The translations under genes were made by a program, and so were the position numbers. DNA of 34,005 nucleotides from Stenotrophomonas sp. 278. Its GTDB lineage: Bacteria > Pseudomonadota > Gammaproteobacteria > Xanthomonadales > Xanthomonadaceae. The stretch is taken from positions 1-34,005 of the forward strand of contig NZ_RHPP01000032.1 of the NCBI RefSeq assembly GCF_003935715.1, read 5' to 3'. Position 1 is the first letter of the stretch; each line of letters starts with the position of its first letter. Below the pieces are notes generated by a model. That model worked only from the letters and a program-made list of their open reading frames with translations. It was not told the DNA's origin and did no database searches. Positions 25,420-34,005 of this stretch are shown one piece after another.

Positions 25420-26310
25420 TCAGCTTTGCCCACCACCGCTGCGCCGCTTGGCGCGCGGGTGCGCGGCGTCATAGACCTTGGCCAGATGCTGGAAATCCAG
25501 GTGCGTGTAGATCTGGGTCGTGGCGATGTCGGCATGCCCCAGCAGCTCCTGTACGCCGCGCAGGTCACCTGATGATTCCAGGATATGGCTGGCGAAACTG
25601 TGCCGCAGCATGTGCGGGTGGACGTGTTTGAACAGCCCTTGGCGCTGCGCCAGCTGACGGATGCGGATCTGCACCGCCCGCTGGGTGATCGGGCCGCCTT
25701 TCCGACCCGGAAATACCGGCTGTGCCTCGCCAGCGCCACTTTCGGCTCGCCAGCCCAGCAACGCCTCGCGCGCATGGCGGCCGAACGGTACGCGGCGCTG
25801 CCGGTTGCCTTTGCCCAGCACGTTGACCAGACCGGTGGCGAAGTCAAGGTCACGCCACGCCAGCGCGCACAGCTCGCTCAGGCGCAGCCCGGAAGAATAG
25901 AAGAGTTCGAGCAGGGCACGGTCGCGCAGCCCGAGAGGCGCATCGGTGGGCAGCTCCACCAGCTGCACGGCTTCATCTGCATCCAGCACCTGGGGCAGCT
26001 TGCGCGGTGCCTTGGGTGCCTTCAGGGTGGCCGCCGGACTGACCGCAATGCGGTGATGCTTCAGCAGCCACGCATAGAAGCTGCGGCACGCTGACAGGCG
26101 CCGCTGCAGCGACTTCGGTGCCAGCCCTCGGCGATGCTCGGCGGCGATGAACTGACGCAGCTGCCCGGCATCCAGGGCGTCAGCGGCAACTCCCTGCGTA
26201 CCGGCCCATGCCTCCACCGCGGACAGATCGCGGCGGTACGCATCCAGGGTGTGCGCCGACGCGCGGCGCTCCACCTGCAGATACCCGAGGAATTCCTGCA
26301 CCGCGCTCAT
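25420..26310 (-). CDS. xerC: tyrosine recombinase XerC
   Basis: 296 residues. N-terminal SAM-like DNA-binding domain (about 1-90) and catalytic domain with Arg143, Lys167, His233, Arg236, His259 and nucleophile Tyr268 (HPHMLRH, LLGHADIATTQIYTH). With XerD it resolves chromosome dimers at dif. The lptM-dapF-yigA-xerC order is the conserved chromosomal context of XerC, which rules out a mobile integrase. Starts 23 nt after yigA. Confidence 0.96.
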   Translation of the reverse strand: MSAVQEFLGYLQVERRASAHTLDAYRRDLSAVEAWAGTQGVAADALDAGQLRQFIAAEHRRGLAPKSLQRRLSACRSFYAWLLKHHRIAVSPAATLKAPKAPRKLPQVLDADEAVQLVELPTDAPLGLRDRALLELFYSSGLRLSELCALAWRDLDFATGLVNVLGKGNRQRRVPFGRHAREALLGWRAESGAGEAQPVFPGRKGGPITQRAVQIRIRQLAQRQGLFKHVHPHMLRHSFASHILESSGDLRGVQELLGHADIATTQIYTHLDFQHLAKVYDAAHPRAKRRSGGGQS

Positions 26311-26333
26311 GGCTGCTGCGACTGGACCCGGGC

Positions 26334-27011
26334 TCAGGCCGGGTCGAAGCGCGACAGCGCCACGGTCAGCGCCTCGCCCATCATGCGCAGAAACAGCGTG
26401 CCCATGCCGGGATAGAAACGGTTGCCGTCATGGCTGCCGACAGCGATCAGGCCCACGCCCGGCAGCGGCAGCAGCGCGCTGGACTGCACTTCGTCGACGC
26501 GCTCGCCGTACAGCAGTGCGTTCTTTTCCGGATGCAGACGCCCGCAGATCGGCTCACCATCTTTCAGGCAGTCACGGAACGCGGCCAGTTTCGGACTGTC
26601 GTCCGGCAGCACCTGCAGCCATGGAGCCTGCTCCAGACCCTCCACGGGGCGCAGCACGACCAATCGCACCAGATCACCGGCAAAGTCTTCTTCCAGCGAC
26701 GCCGCCATTGCGCGAAGCGTGTCGGCAGCGGTGCGCTGTTTCATCAGCGCGAGCGTCAGCTGATGCGTGCGCACCGCCAGCCGCTCATTGACCTGCGCGT
26801 TGCTGGCCAGGTCGGCCAGGCGACGCGACAATTCACGGTTCTTGTCGCGCAGCACTTCCAGCTGGTAACTGGCCAGGGACGCGGTGGGACCGTCGTCGCG
26901 CGGTACCACCAGGGTCAGGGCCAGATCCGGGAACTGCTTGAGGAAGGTCGGGTGCCGGCGCAGCCACGAGGCTACTTCATGCGCACCGATCTTCTCGGCC
27001 GTGTCAGTCAT
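26334..27011 (-). CDS. yigA: DUF484 family protein (YigA-like)
   Basis: 225-residue cytosolic protein of unknown function. The N-terminal [23 protein letters not shown] segment, a coiled-coil stretch (about 50-90), then a GAF-like C-terminal domain ([28 protein letters not shown]) are the DUF484 signature. The ATG at 27011 overlaps the dapF stop (ATGA). Always found between dapF and xerC in gammaproteobacteria; biochemical role unknown. Confidence 0.9.
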   Translation of the reverse strand: MTDTAEKIGAHEVASWLRRHPTFLKQFPDLALTLVVPRDDGPTASLASYQLEVLRDKNRELSRRLADLASNAQVNERLAVRTHQLTLALMKQRTAADTLRAMAASLEEDFAGDLVRLVVLRPVEGLEQAPWLQVLPDDSPKLAAFRDCLKDGEPICGRLHPEKNALLYGERVDEVQSSALLPLPGVGLIAVGSHDGNRFYPGMGTLFLRMMGEALTVALSRFDPA

Positions 27012-27859
27012 GCGATCCACTCCCCTTCAAAGACGAATGCAGCCGGGCCCGACATGACCACCGGGGCATCATCTGCCGGCCAGCGCAGGCGCAGGTCCCC
27101 GCCGGGCAGCGACATCACCGCGTCGCGCTGCAGGCGGCCGCGCTGCATCATCACCACCGCGGCCGCACAGGCACCGCTGCCACAGGCCAGGGTTTCGCCG
27201 ACCCCGCGCTCGTACACGCGCAGGCGCGCATGCTGCGGGTCCAGCACCTGCACGAAGCCGACATTGACCGACTGCGGGAAGCTGGCGTGCTGCTGCAGCA
27301 GCGGCCCGAGACGTTCGACCGGAGCCGCATCGATCAGGCCCACTTCCACCACGGCGTGCGGGTTGCCCATCGACACCGCGCCAAAGCGTACCTGGTCGCC
27401 CTGCAGCGGCAGCAGGTATTCCTCGCGTGCGCGGGCGAAGCCCAGCAGCGGCACCTTGTCAGGCTCAAAGCGCGGCACGCCCATGGCAACAGCGTACTGG
27501 TCATCGCCGACCCGCTCGATGGCGTGGGTGGCCAGCGGGCTGTCGATGTTGAAGGTGCTGCCCTCGGGGGCACCGTCGCGGACCAGCCACGCAGCCACGC
27601 AGCGCGCGCCATTGCCGCACTGTTCGGACTGCGAGCCGTCGGAGTTCCATATGCGGTAGGCCGCCACCGAGCCGGTTTCGCGCGGCGGTTCGATGGTGAG
27701 GATCTGGTCGCAGCCGACCCCGGTATGCCGGTTGGCCAGCTGGGCGGCCAGCGCCGGAGTCGGTGCCGGGGTGCCGTCGCGAAGGTCCAGCACCACGAAA
27801 TCGTTGCCGGCACCGTGCATCTTGGAAAAGCGCAGTGCGGAAGAAGCGGACTTACTCAT
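27008..27859 (-). CDS. dapF: diaminopimelate epimerase
   Basis: 283 residues. Converts LL- to meso-diaminopimelate for lysine and peptidoglycan synthesis. Catalytic cysteines Cys81 ([10 protein letters not shown]) and Cys226 ([10 protein letters not shown]) lie in the expected motifs, and [15 protein letters not shown] is the typical N-terminus. The ATG at 27859 overlaps the end of lptM by 8 nt. Two-Cys cofactor-independent racemase fold. Confidence 0.97.
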   Translation of the reverse strand: MSKSASSALRFSKMHGAGNDFVVLDLRDGTPAPTPALAAQLANRHTGVGCDQILTIEPPRETGSVAAYRIWNSDGSQSEQCGNGARCVAAWLVRDGAPEGSTFNIDSPLATHAIERVGDDQYAVAMGVPRFEPDKVPLLGFARAREEYLLPLQGDQVRFGAVSMGNPHAVVEVGLIDAAPVERLGPLLQQHASFPQSVNVGFVQVLDPQHARLRVYERGVGETLACGSGACAAAVVMMQRGRLQRDAVMSLPGGDLRLRWPADDAPVVMSGPAAFVFEGEWIA

Positions 27860-28091
27860 CACCGTCATCGTCATCCAGCTGCGGTTCGACCGGGTCCGGC
27901 ACCACGGGCGGGTCGTCGGTGGCATCGGTGTCGGCGGGCACCGTGTCTTCAACCGGCTCCACAGCCTGCTCTTCCACCGGAACCGGCTTCTGCGGCATGA
28001 CCAGCGGGCCCTTGTTGCCGCAGGCGGAAAGGGACAGCAGCGCAAGTGCTGCCAGCGGGATCAGAAGGATTCTGGGATGGGGGATGCTCAT
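27852..28091 (-). CDS. lptM: small lipoprotein LptM (YifL-like)
   Basis: 79 residues. Lipobox LSLSAC followed by [12 protein letters not shown], the CGxKGPL signature of LptM/YifL, which in E. coli helps mature the LptD/LptE lipopolysaccharide translocon. The rest is a long acidic Pro/Asp/Glu tail ending in DDDDGDE. Its position before dapF is conserved. The open frame continues upstream but the ATG at 28091 directly precedes the signal peptide. Confidence 0.88.
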   Translation of the reverse strand: MSIPHPRILLIPLAALALLSLSACGNKGPLVMPQKPVPVEEQAVEPVEDTVPADTDATDDPPVVPDPVEPQLDDDDGDE

Positions 28092-28150
28092 GTCCCGAGT
28101 ATAGCGAGGGGCCGCCGGAGCGGTGTGCCGATTGCATGAACGCGCAGCCG

Positions 28151-28221
28151 GTAGCGCCGGCCGTTGGCCGGCCCAAGGGGTTCCTGAAGGACCATGAGGG
28201 CCGGCCAACGGGCGGCGCTAC
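28151..28221. repeat. inverted SMAG pair between ptrB and lptM
   Basis: 28151-28174 begins GTAGCGCCGGCC and is the same sequence as the pair at 17496; 28198-28221 is its reverse complement ending CTAC with one change in the stem (CGGGCGG for CGGCCGG). Three nt past the second element lies the ptrB stop. Confidence 0.9.
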
Positions 28222-28223
28222 CG

Positions 28224-30347
28224 TCAGTCGGCCGCAGGCCCGGACACGCCCAGCTGGTCCAGTACGAACGCATACGCCTCGGCCAGTTCGTGATAACGCT
28301 GGAAGCGCCCGGACTTGCCGCCATGCCCAGCTTCCATGTTGGTGCGGAACACGATGGGATGCGTGCCGGTGTTGTCATCGCGCAGCCTGGCCACCCACTT
28401 GGCCGGCTCCCAGTACTGCACCTGTGAATCCCACAGACCGGTGCCGACGAACATCGCCGGGTAGGCCTGGCGGGTGACATTGTCGTACGGCGAGTACTTC
28501 AGCATGTAGTCGTAGTACTCACGCTGCTCCGGGTTGCCCCACTCGTCGTACTCGTTGGTGGTGAGCGGGATGCTGGCATCAAGCATGGTCGTGACCACGT
28601 CCACGAACGGCACCTGCGCCACCATCACCCGGTAGTCCTGCGGAGCCTGGTTGGCCACCGCGCCCATCAGCAGGCCGCCGGCACTGCCGCCGGACGCGGC
28701 GACACGGTCTTTGGCCGCGTAGCCCTGGCGCACCAGCTCACGGGTGACGTCGACGAAATCGTTGAAGGTGTTCTGCTTGTGCAGCAGCTTGCCGTTCTCG
28801 TACCACGCACGGCCCATTTCCTCACCGCCGCGGATGTGCGCGATGGCGTACACCACGCCGCGGTCGAGCAGGCTGACCACGGTGGAACTGAAGCCCGGGT
28901 CCATCGACATGCCATAGCTGCCGTACGCGTACTGGTACAGGGCTGCGGTGCCGTCCTTCCTGAAGCCATTGCGGTACACCAGCGACACCGGCACTTTCGC
29001 GCCGTCGCGCGCGGTCACCCATACGCGTTCGGTAGTGTACTGCGACGGGTCGTAACCCAGCACCGGCTGCTGCTTGAGCTGGCGACGCTCGCCGGTGGCG
29101 GTGTTGAGCTCATAGGTGGTGGTCGGGGTGGTCATCGAATCATAGGCATAGCGCAGCCACACGCTGTCCGGCTCGGGGTTGGCCGCGATTCCCATCGAGT
29201 ACGCCGGCTCGTCGGCCTTCACGTACTCCTGGCGACCGTCGGCAAACAGCAGCTTGATCCGCTCCAGGCCATTGGAGCGTTCGGCAATGGCGCTGAAGGT
29301 GTCGAACAGTTCAAAGCCTTCGACCAGCACGCTTTCATCGTGCGCGACCCAGTCGGTCCACTGGCTGCGGGCGGTGCTGTCGGTGGGTGCGGTCACCACC
29401 TTGAAGTTCTTCGCACCGGCATCGTTGGTGCGGATCACCCAGCGGCCAGCGAAGTGGTCGGCGCTGTATTCCACATCGCGCGCACGCGGCGCAAGCACCT
29501 TGAAGGTCTGCGGGTCGGCCGCCGGGGCGTAGCGGGTTTCCGAGCTGACCGTGCTGTCCAGCTCGATGGTCAGGAAGCGGTCGTCGCGGGTGCGGCCGAT
29601 GCCCATGTAGAAGCTGTCGTCCTTCTCCTCGTACACCAGCACGTCGCTGCTGGACGGCGTGCCGAGCACGTGCTTCTTCACCCGCACGGTCAGCAGGGTT
29701 TCCGGGTCGTTTTCGACATAGAACAGGGTACGGTTGTCATCGGCCCAGACCACGTTGGGCGAGACACTCTCGATACGGTCGGGCAGCACTTCGCCGGTAC
29801 GCAGGTCCTTGAAGCGGATCACGTACTGGCGGCGGCCGACGTCGTCCTCGGCCCAGGCCAGCAGGTGGTTGTCCTGGCTGACGTCGGCGTCGCCAACATT
29901 GAAGTAGTTCTTGCCTTCGGCCATCTGGTTGACGTCCAGCAGAATCTCTTCCGGTGCGTCCATGCTGCCCTTGCGGCGCGCCTGGATCGGATAGTCCTTG
30001 CCGGTCTCAAAACGCGTGTAGTACCAGTAGCCGCGATCACGCGCCGGCACGCTGGAATCGTCCTGCTTGATGCGGGCGACGATTTCCTTGTAAAGCGTGT
30101 CTTCCAGCGGCTTCAGCGGGGCCATCACCTGGTCGGTGTAGGCGTTCTCCGCATTCAGATAGGCCAGCATGGCCTTGTCTTCGCGCTTGTCGTCGCGCAG
30201 CCAGTAATAGTCATCGCTGCGGGTGGCACCGAACGGAGCCTTCACCGTGTGCGGGCGCTTCTCGGCGTCGGGTGGGGTCAGCACGGGGGCAGCGTTCGCG
30301 GTGGAGGTCATCAGACTGGCTACCAGTAAGCAGAGGGCAGGTTTCAC
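28224..30347 (-). CDS. ptrB: oligopeptidase B (S9A serine peptidase) with signal peptide
   Basis: 707 residues from a GTG start at 30347, preceded by AAAGGA; the first ~19 residues (VKPALCLLVASLMTSTANA) look like a Sec signal peptide, so export is predicted, unlike the cytosolic E. coli enzyme. N-terminal beta-propeller (about 70-430) and C-terminal alpha/beta-hydrolase domain with nucleophile Ser555 (GGSAGG) and MEAGHGGKSGR carrying the catalytic His. Cleaves short peptides after Arg/Lys. No in-frame ATG lies at a suitable place upstream within the short divergent region. Confidence 0.9.
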   Translation of the reverse strand: MKPALCLLVASLMTSTANAAPVLTPPDAEKRPHTVKAPFGATRSDDYYWLRDDKREDKAMLAYLNAENAYTDQVMAPLKPLEDTLYKEIVARIKQDDSSVPARDRGYWYYTRFETGKDYPIQARRKGSMDAPEEILLDVNQMAEGKNYFNVGDADVSQDNHLLAWAEDDVGRRQYVIRFKDLRTGEVLPDRIESVSPNVVWADDNRTLFYVENDPETLLTVRVKKHVLGTPSSSDVLVYEEKDDSFYMGIGRTRDDRFLTIELDSTVSSETRYAPAADPQTFKVLAPRARDVEYSADHFAGRWVIRTNDAGAKNFKVVTAPTDSTARSQWTDWVAHDESVLVEGFELFDTFSAIAERSNGLERIKLLFADGRQEYVKADEPAYSMGIAANPEPDSVWLRYAYDSMTTPTTTYELNTATGERRQLKQQPVLGYDPSQYTTERVWVTARDGAKVPVSLVYRNGFRKDGTAALYQYAYGSYGMSMDPGFSSTVVSLLDRGVVYAIAHIRGGEEMGRAWYENGKLLHKQNTFNDFVDVTRELVRQGYAAKDRVAASGGSAGGLLMGAVANQAPQDYRVMVAQVPFVDVVTTMLDASIPLTTNEYDEWGNPEQREYYDYMLKYSPYDNVTRQAYPAMFVGTGLWDSQVQYWEPAKWVARLRDDNTGTHPIVFRTNMEAGHGGKSGRFQRYHELAEAYAFVLDQLGVSGPAAD

Positions 30348-30456
30348 AAGATTGGGTCCTTTCGGGTGATTGCAATGGCATCCCTGTCCCGTGAGTGTGG
30401 TTGCACGGACAGCGCGGAGCAAGCCGCTGCCATCGCCAGCGCCTATCATCACCGCC

Positions 30457-31644
30457 ATGAGTACCTCATTGCCCCCGGCAGGCTACAGCCGACGCAGCCG
30501 CGACATCGCCCCGTTCCATGTCATGTCCCTGCTGGCCCGCGCGCAGGCGCTGGAGCAGGCTGGCCACGATGTGATCCATCTGGAGATCGGCGAGCCTGAC
30601 TTCACCACGGCAGAGCCGATCGTGCGCGCCGGACAGGCCGCGCTCGCCGCCGGGCATACCCGCTACACTGCTGCGCGCGGCTTGCCGACATTGCGTGCGG
30701 CGATCGCCGGGTTCTACGGGCAGCGCTACAACGTGGATATGGACCCGGAACGGATTCTGGTCACCCCCGGCGGTTCGGGGGCCCTGCTGCTGGCCAGCAG
30801 CCTGCTGGTGGACCCGGACCAGCACTGGTTGCTGGCGGACCCGGGCTATCCGTGCAACCGGCACTTTCTGCGTTTGGTGGAAGGCGCGGCGCAGCTGGTG
30901 CCGGTGGACCCGCAGACCGCCTATCAGCTGACCCCGGAACTGGTGGAGGCGCACTGGAATGCAGCCAGCGTCGGCGCGCTGGTGGCGTCGCCGGCCAACC
31001 CAACTGGCACGGTGCTGGATACCGCACAGCTTGCAGCGCTGTCGTCGGCACTGAAGGCGCGTGGTGGGCATCTGGTGGTGGACGAGATCTACCACGGCCT
31101 CACTTATGGCATGGACGCACCGAGCGTGCTGCAGGTGGACGACGAGGCGTTCGTGCTCAACAGCTTCTCCAAGTACTTCGGCATGACCGGCTGGCGCCTG
31201 GGCTGGCTGGTGGCTCCTCCGCAGGCGGTACCGGAGTTGGAGAAACTGGCGCAGAACCTGTACATCAGCGCCTCCAGCATCGCCCAGCACGCCGCACTGG
31301 CGTGTTTCGAGCCGGAGACGATGGTGATCTTCGAACAGCGTCGGCATGCATTCCAGGCGCGGCGCGATTACCTGCTGCCTGCGCTGCGCGAACTGGGCTT
31401 CCGGATCGAGGTCGAACCGGAGGGCGCGTTCTATCTGTATTGCGATGTGAGTGCGTTCACCGACGATGCGCAGGCCTTCTGCGCGCACTTCCTGGAAACC
31501 GAACATGTGGCGTTCACGCCGGGGCTGGATTTCGGGCATTACCGCGCGAATCAGCATGTGCGGCTGGCGTACACGCAGGAGATTCCCCGGCTGCAGGAAG
31601 CGGTGGCGCGGATCCGCCGCGGGCTGGAGCGCTGGGGGAAGTAA
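30457..31644 (+). CDS. PLP-dependent class I/II aminotransferase
   Basis: 395 residues, fold type I aminotransferase. GEPDF near residue 45, ASPANPTGT (NPTG, 181-184), VVDEIYHGLTYG and the PLP lysine Lys239 in NSFSKYFGMTGWRLGW identify the family; the C-terminal Arg of VRLAYTQ should bind substrate carboxylate. Resembles aspartate/tyrosine or similar amino-acid aminotransferases; the exact substrate cannot be read from sequence. Divergent from ptrB over 109 bp. A TATCAT hexamer 8 nt before the ATG hints at a very short leader, but there is no supporting -35. Confidence 0.9.
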   Translation: MSTSLPPAGYSRRSRDIAPFHVMSLLARAQALEQAGHDVIHLEIGEPDFTTAEPIVRAGQAALAAGHTRYTAARGLPTLRAAIAGFYGQRYNVDMDPERILVTPGGSGALLLASSLLVDPDQHWLLADPGYPCNRHFLRLVEGAAQLVPVDPQTAYQLTPELVEAHWNAASVGALVASPANPTGTVLDTAQLAALSSALKARGGHLVVDEIYHGLTYGMDAPSVLQVDDEAFVLNSFSKYFGMTGWRLGWLVAPPQAVPELEKLAQNLYISASSIAQHAALACFEPETMVIFEQRRHAFQARRDYLLPALRELGFRIEVEPEGAFYLYCDVSAFTDDAQAFCAHFLETEHVAFTPGLDFGHYRANQHVRLAYTQEIPRLQEAVARIRRGLERWGK

Positions 31645-31650
31645 CGCGCC

Positions 31651-31682
31651 GAAAAAAACGCCGCGCATCGCTGCGCGGCGTT
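31651..31682 (-). terminator. intrinsic terminator of the S9A peptidase gene
   Basis: AACGCCGCGC/GCGCGGCGTT with a 6-nt loop (31657-31682); on the minus strand it is followed by an uninterrupted T-run (complement of 31652-31658). It lies downstream of the peptidase gene read leftward and 7 nt past the aminotransferase stop, so it may also act weakly on the plus strand. Confidence 0.85.
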
Positions 31683-31727
31683 CAAAACGGGGTGGAGCCA
31701 ACGTAACGCCCCACCACCCGGAGATGT

Positions 31728-31783
31728 CCACCGACCAACGGTCGGTGGCTACCCGCCGGCAGGTGCCGACCATGGGTCGGCAC
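31728..31783. repeat. two SMAG-type palindromes in tandem
   Basis: 31728-31752 (CCACCGACC, AAC, GGTCGGTGG, CTAC) and 31763-31783 (GTGCCGACC, ATG, GGTCGGCAC) lie between the terminator and the peptidase stop. The stems differ from the other SMAG copies, so these belong to another sequence subgroup. Confidence 0.8.
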
Positions 31784-31789
31784 GCGGGT

Positions 31790-33883
31790 TTACTTCAGAC
31801 GTTCCCACAGGAAGCTGTATGCCAGCGCCGACATGTGCGCGGCCTGCGCATTGTTGGCCGCGCCGCCGTGACCGCCTTCGATGTTCTCGTAGTAGGTCAC
31901 ATCCTTGTCCGCCTCGATCATCTTCGCCGCCATCTTGCGGGCGTGGCCCGGGTGGACGCGGTCGTCGCGGGTCGAGGTGGTGAACAGCACCGGCGGGTAG
32001 GGCTTGTTCGGGTCAAACAGGTGGTACGGCGAGAAAGTCTGGATGTAGGACCAATCCGCCGTGTCCGGGTTCCCGTACTCGGCCATCCACGAGGCACCGG
32101 CCAGCAGGTGGCTGTAGCGCTTCATGTCCAGCAGCGGCACCTGGATCACCACCGCACCGAACAGCTCCGGGTACTGGGTGAGCATGTTGCCGGTCAGCAG
32201 GCCGCCGTTGCTGCCGCCCTGCACCCCGAGATGCTTCGGCGAGGTGATGTTCCGGGTGACCAGATCGCGGGCGACCGCGGCCATGTCTTCATAGGCCTTG
32301 TGGCGGTTCTGTTTGAGCGCCGCCTGGTGCCAGCGCGGACCGTACTCGCCACCGCCTCGGATGTTGGCAACCACGTACACGCCACCCTTTTCCAGCCAGG
32401 CGCGGCCCATGCCGCCGGAGTACGAAGGGGTCAGCGAGATCTCAAAGCCACCGTAGCCGTACAGCAGGGTTGGGTTGGAGCCATCCCGCTTCATGTCCTT
32501 GGCATGCACCACGAAGTAAGGCACGCGGGTGCCGTCCTTGCTGGTGGCGAAGTGCTGTTCAATCACCTTGCCTTCGGCATCGAAGAACGCCGGCATGGTC
32601 TTGAGTACTTCCGGCTGCTTGCCGATCTCGGCCAGCGCCAGCGTGGTCGGCGTCAGGTAGTCAGTGACGGTCATCCACAACGCATCGCTTTCGTCGGCGT
32701 CCACCGCCGCCACGGCGACGGTACCGAATGACGGCGCACCGACAAAGTCGCTCTTTTCCCAGCCGGTGGCGGTCGGGGTGAGCACCTGCAGGCGGCTCTT
32801 GACGTCTTCCAGCACGTTCAGCACCAGGTGGTTCTTCGTCCAGCTGGAACCGGCCAGCGAGGTAGTGTCGGTAGGAGCGAACAGCACCTCGAAGTCGCGC
32901 TTGCCGGCAATGAAATCGTCCAGCTTGGTGATCAGCAGCGAGCCGGCGCTGTAGGTCTTGCCCCCCACGGTCCACGGCTCACGCAGCTCCAGGGTGAGCC
33001 ACTGCTTGCGCAGCCCCTTTTCTGCCGAGTTCGGGGCATCGATCTTCGTGAGCGTGCCATCGTCGGCGCGCAGGTACAGTTCGTTGTTGTAGAAGGCCAG
33101 GGTACGACTGACCAGATTGCGCTCGTACCCCGGGGTGTCATCGTGCAGGGCCGCGATGTACATGTCATCGGCCTTGCCCTCGTACACCATGCTGGCACTG
33201 CTCATCGGCGTGCCGCGCTTCCACAGCCTGGCGACGCGCGGGTAACCGGAGGTGGTCATGCTGCCATCGCCGAAATCGGTGTAGACGAACACCGTGTCGC
33301 GATCAATCCAGCCCAGCCCGCCCTTGGATTCGGGACGGAAGAAGCCGTCCTTGATCCAGGTCTTGCTGGTCAGGTCGAACTCACGGGTCACGTCGGCATC
33401 CGCGCCGCCGCGCGAGAGCGCGATCAGGCAGCGGCTGTAGTCCGGGCGCAGGCACTCCGCCCCGTGCCACACCCAGTTTTCGTTTTCCGCCTTGTTCAGC
33501 GCGTCCAGGTCCAGCACGGTTTCCCACTTCGGGGCCGGCTTGCGGTACTCGTCAAGCGTAGTGCGCCGCCACAGGCCGCGCTCATGCTGCTTGTCCTTCC
33601 AGAAGTTGTAGTAATGGTCACCGATCTTCTGCACGCCGGGAATCTTGGCGTCCGAATCGAGCACCTCGCGGATGCTGGCTTCCATCTGCTTGAACGCGGG
33701 GGTCTGGGCCAGCCGCGCCTCGGACTTGGCATTCTGCTGCTTCACCCAGTCCAGCGACCTGTCGCCGGTGACGTCTTCCAGCCAGGCGTAGGGGTCGGCC
33801 AGGGTATCAGCGGCCATGGCGGTACCTGCCGCGCCAGCGGACATCAGACCTGCCACCAGGCAGGCGGAAGCGAATCGGGACAT
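31790..33883 (-). CDS. prolyl oligopeptidase family (S9A) serine peptidase
   Basis: 697 residues. Signal peptide about 1-24 (cleavage after AMA). N-terminal DPYAWLEDV is the S9A opening motif; a beta-propeller follows, then the hydrolase domain with Ser558 in GGSNGG, TSTRDDRVHPGHA with the catalytic Asp and EGGHGG with the His. Cleaves short peptides, probably after proline, in the periplasm. A GGAG ribosome binding site precedes the ATG. Confidence 0.92.
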   Translation of the reverse strand: MSRFASACLVAGLMSAGAAGTAMAADTLADPYAWLEDVTGDRSLDWVKQQNAKSEARLAQTPAFKQMEASIREVLDSDAKIPGVQKIGDHYYNFWKDKQHERGLWRRTTLDEYRKPAPKWETVLDLDALNKAENENWVWHGAECLRPDYSRCLIALSRGGADADVTREFDLTSKTWIKDGFFRPESKGGLGWIDRDTVFVYTDFGDGSMTTSGYPRVARLWKRGTPMSSASMVYEGKADDMYIAALHDDTPGYERNLVSRTLAFYNNELYLRADDGTLTKIDAPNSAEKGLRKQWLTLELREPWTVGGKTYSAGSLLITKLDDFIAGKRDFEVLFAPTDTTSLAGSSWTKNHLVLNVLEDVKSRLQVLTPTATGWEKSDFVGAPSFGTVAVAAVDADESDALWMTVTDYLTPTTLALAEIGKQPEVLKTMPAFFDAEGKVIEQHFATSKDGTRVPYFVVHAKDMKRDGSNPTLLYGYGGFEISLTPSYSGGMGRAWLEKGGVYVVANIRGGGEYGPRWHQAALKQNRHKAYEDMAAVARDLVTRNITSPKHLGVQGGSNGGLLTGNMLTQYPELFGAVVIQVPLLDMKRYSHLLAGASWMAEYGNPDTADWSYIQTFSPYHLFDPNKPYPPVLFTTSTRDDRVHPGHARKMAAKMIEADKDVTYYENIEGGHGGAANNAQAAHMSALAYSFLWERLK

Positions 33884-33890
33884 TGCAGCT

Positions 33891-33930
33891 CCAGGCGGTC
33901 ATATCTCACCGACGCTATCACACCGCCTGG
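33891..33930 (-). promoter_or_regulatory. 9-bp inverted repeat over the peptidase ribosome binding site
   Basis: CCAGGCGGT (33891-33899) and ACCGCCTGG (33922-33930) are exact inverted copies 22 nt apart. On the minus strand the proximal arm ends directly in the GGAG ribosome binding site, so a leader hairpin could limit translation; a protein operator is the alternative. The rest of the right edge (33931-34005) shows no gene. Confidence 0.45.
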
Positions 33931-34005
33931 CTGGCTCCCCCCTGTCGAAGGTCAGGGCGGGTCCGTCGAACCGGCACCCGCCCGCGGCGACGGGCCTGCG
34001 GGCCC

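Noticed and set aside
25420-26310. Tyrosine recombinase as sign of an integrated mobile element
   Set aside because: Sequence and conserved dapF-yigA neighbours identify housekeeping XerC; no att sites or cargo genes around it.
30444-30457. Leaderless aminotransferase transcript from TATCAT 8 nt before the ATG
   Set aside because: No -35 at the right distance; could be chance, so not listed as a promoter.

Overview
The window is a GC-rich chromosomal segment from a gammaproteobacterium of the Xanthomonadaceae, most likely Stenotrophomonas. Three things point there: a complete smeT-smeD-smeE-smeF efflux locus with a divergent TetR repressor; at least twelve short palindromes carrying a terminal GTAG tetranucleotide, matching the SMAG repetitive extragenic palindromes described from Stenotrophomonas maltophilia; and Xanthomonadaceae-like gene order (mreBCD-mrdA-rodA-mltB-rlpA; lptM-dapF-yigA-xerC-hslVU). 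Species cannot be fixed by eye. I see no tRNA, rRNA, CRISPR array, transposase, prophage or defence island. The protein-coding content is core genome, and the unusual biology lies in the DNA between and at the ends of genes.

Layout. 1-8371 (all minus): the cell-elongation cluster mreB, mreC, mreD, mrdA (PBP2), rodA, then a 730-bp repeat-filled gap with a perfect FNR/ANR-type box, then the lytic transglycosylase genes mltB and rlpA (rlpA runs off the left edge). Junctions are overlaps or near-overlaps, so the genes are probably translationally coupled. 8647-9585 (plus): an adenosine-kinase-like PfkB kinase whose 3' end folds into a very long hairpin. 9751-14317 (minus): a lipoprotein of unknown function, an LTA4-hydrolase-like M1 aminopeptidase lipoprotein, a membrane diguanylate cyclase and ubiE. 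14415-16052 (plus): a cytidine/cytosine-deaminase-like enzyme, a small hypothetical protein and a low-affinity iron permease family protein whose C-terminus and stop codon are made by SMAG palindromes. 16086-21889 (minus): smeD-smeE-smeF, with an inverted SMAG pair between smeE and smeF. 22124-22792 (plus): smeT; a TtgR/SmeT-type operator sits on the smeD promoter. 22793-23400: a 470-bp symmetric interrupted palindrome between convergent smeT and hslU. 23401-28091 (minus): lptM-dapF-yigA-xerC followed by hslV-hslU with a sigma-32-like promoter. 28224-33883: two S9A serine peptidases (oligopeptidase B and a prolyl-oligopeptidase-like enzyme, both with predicted signal peptides) flanking a class I aminotransferase.

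How the genes work together. MreB, MreC, MreD, RodA and PBP2 form the Rod (elongasome) complex that builds lateral peptidoglycan, while MltB and RlpA cleave glycan strands. SmeDEF is a tripartite RND drug-efflux pump kept low by SmeT. HslVU is the heat-shock ATP-dependent protease. DapF makes meso-diaminopimelate for peptidoglycan and lysine; XerC resolves chromosome dimers. The peptidases and the aminotransferase suggest periplasmic peptide use and amino-acid turnover, but that link is inference.

The best candidates for undescribed biology are the 470-bp palindrome between smeT and hslU, a ~100-bp composite repeat present twice in opposite orientation around the mre cluster, SMAG palindromes domesticated as coding sequence in mreC and in the iron-permease gene, and the 31-bp-arm hairpin at the kinase stop codon.
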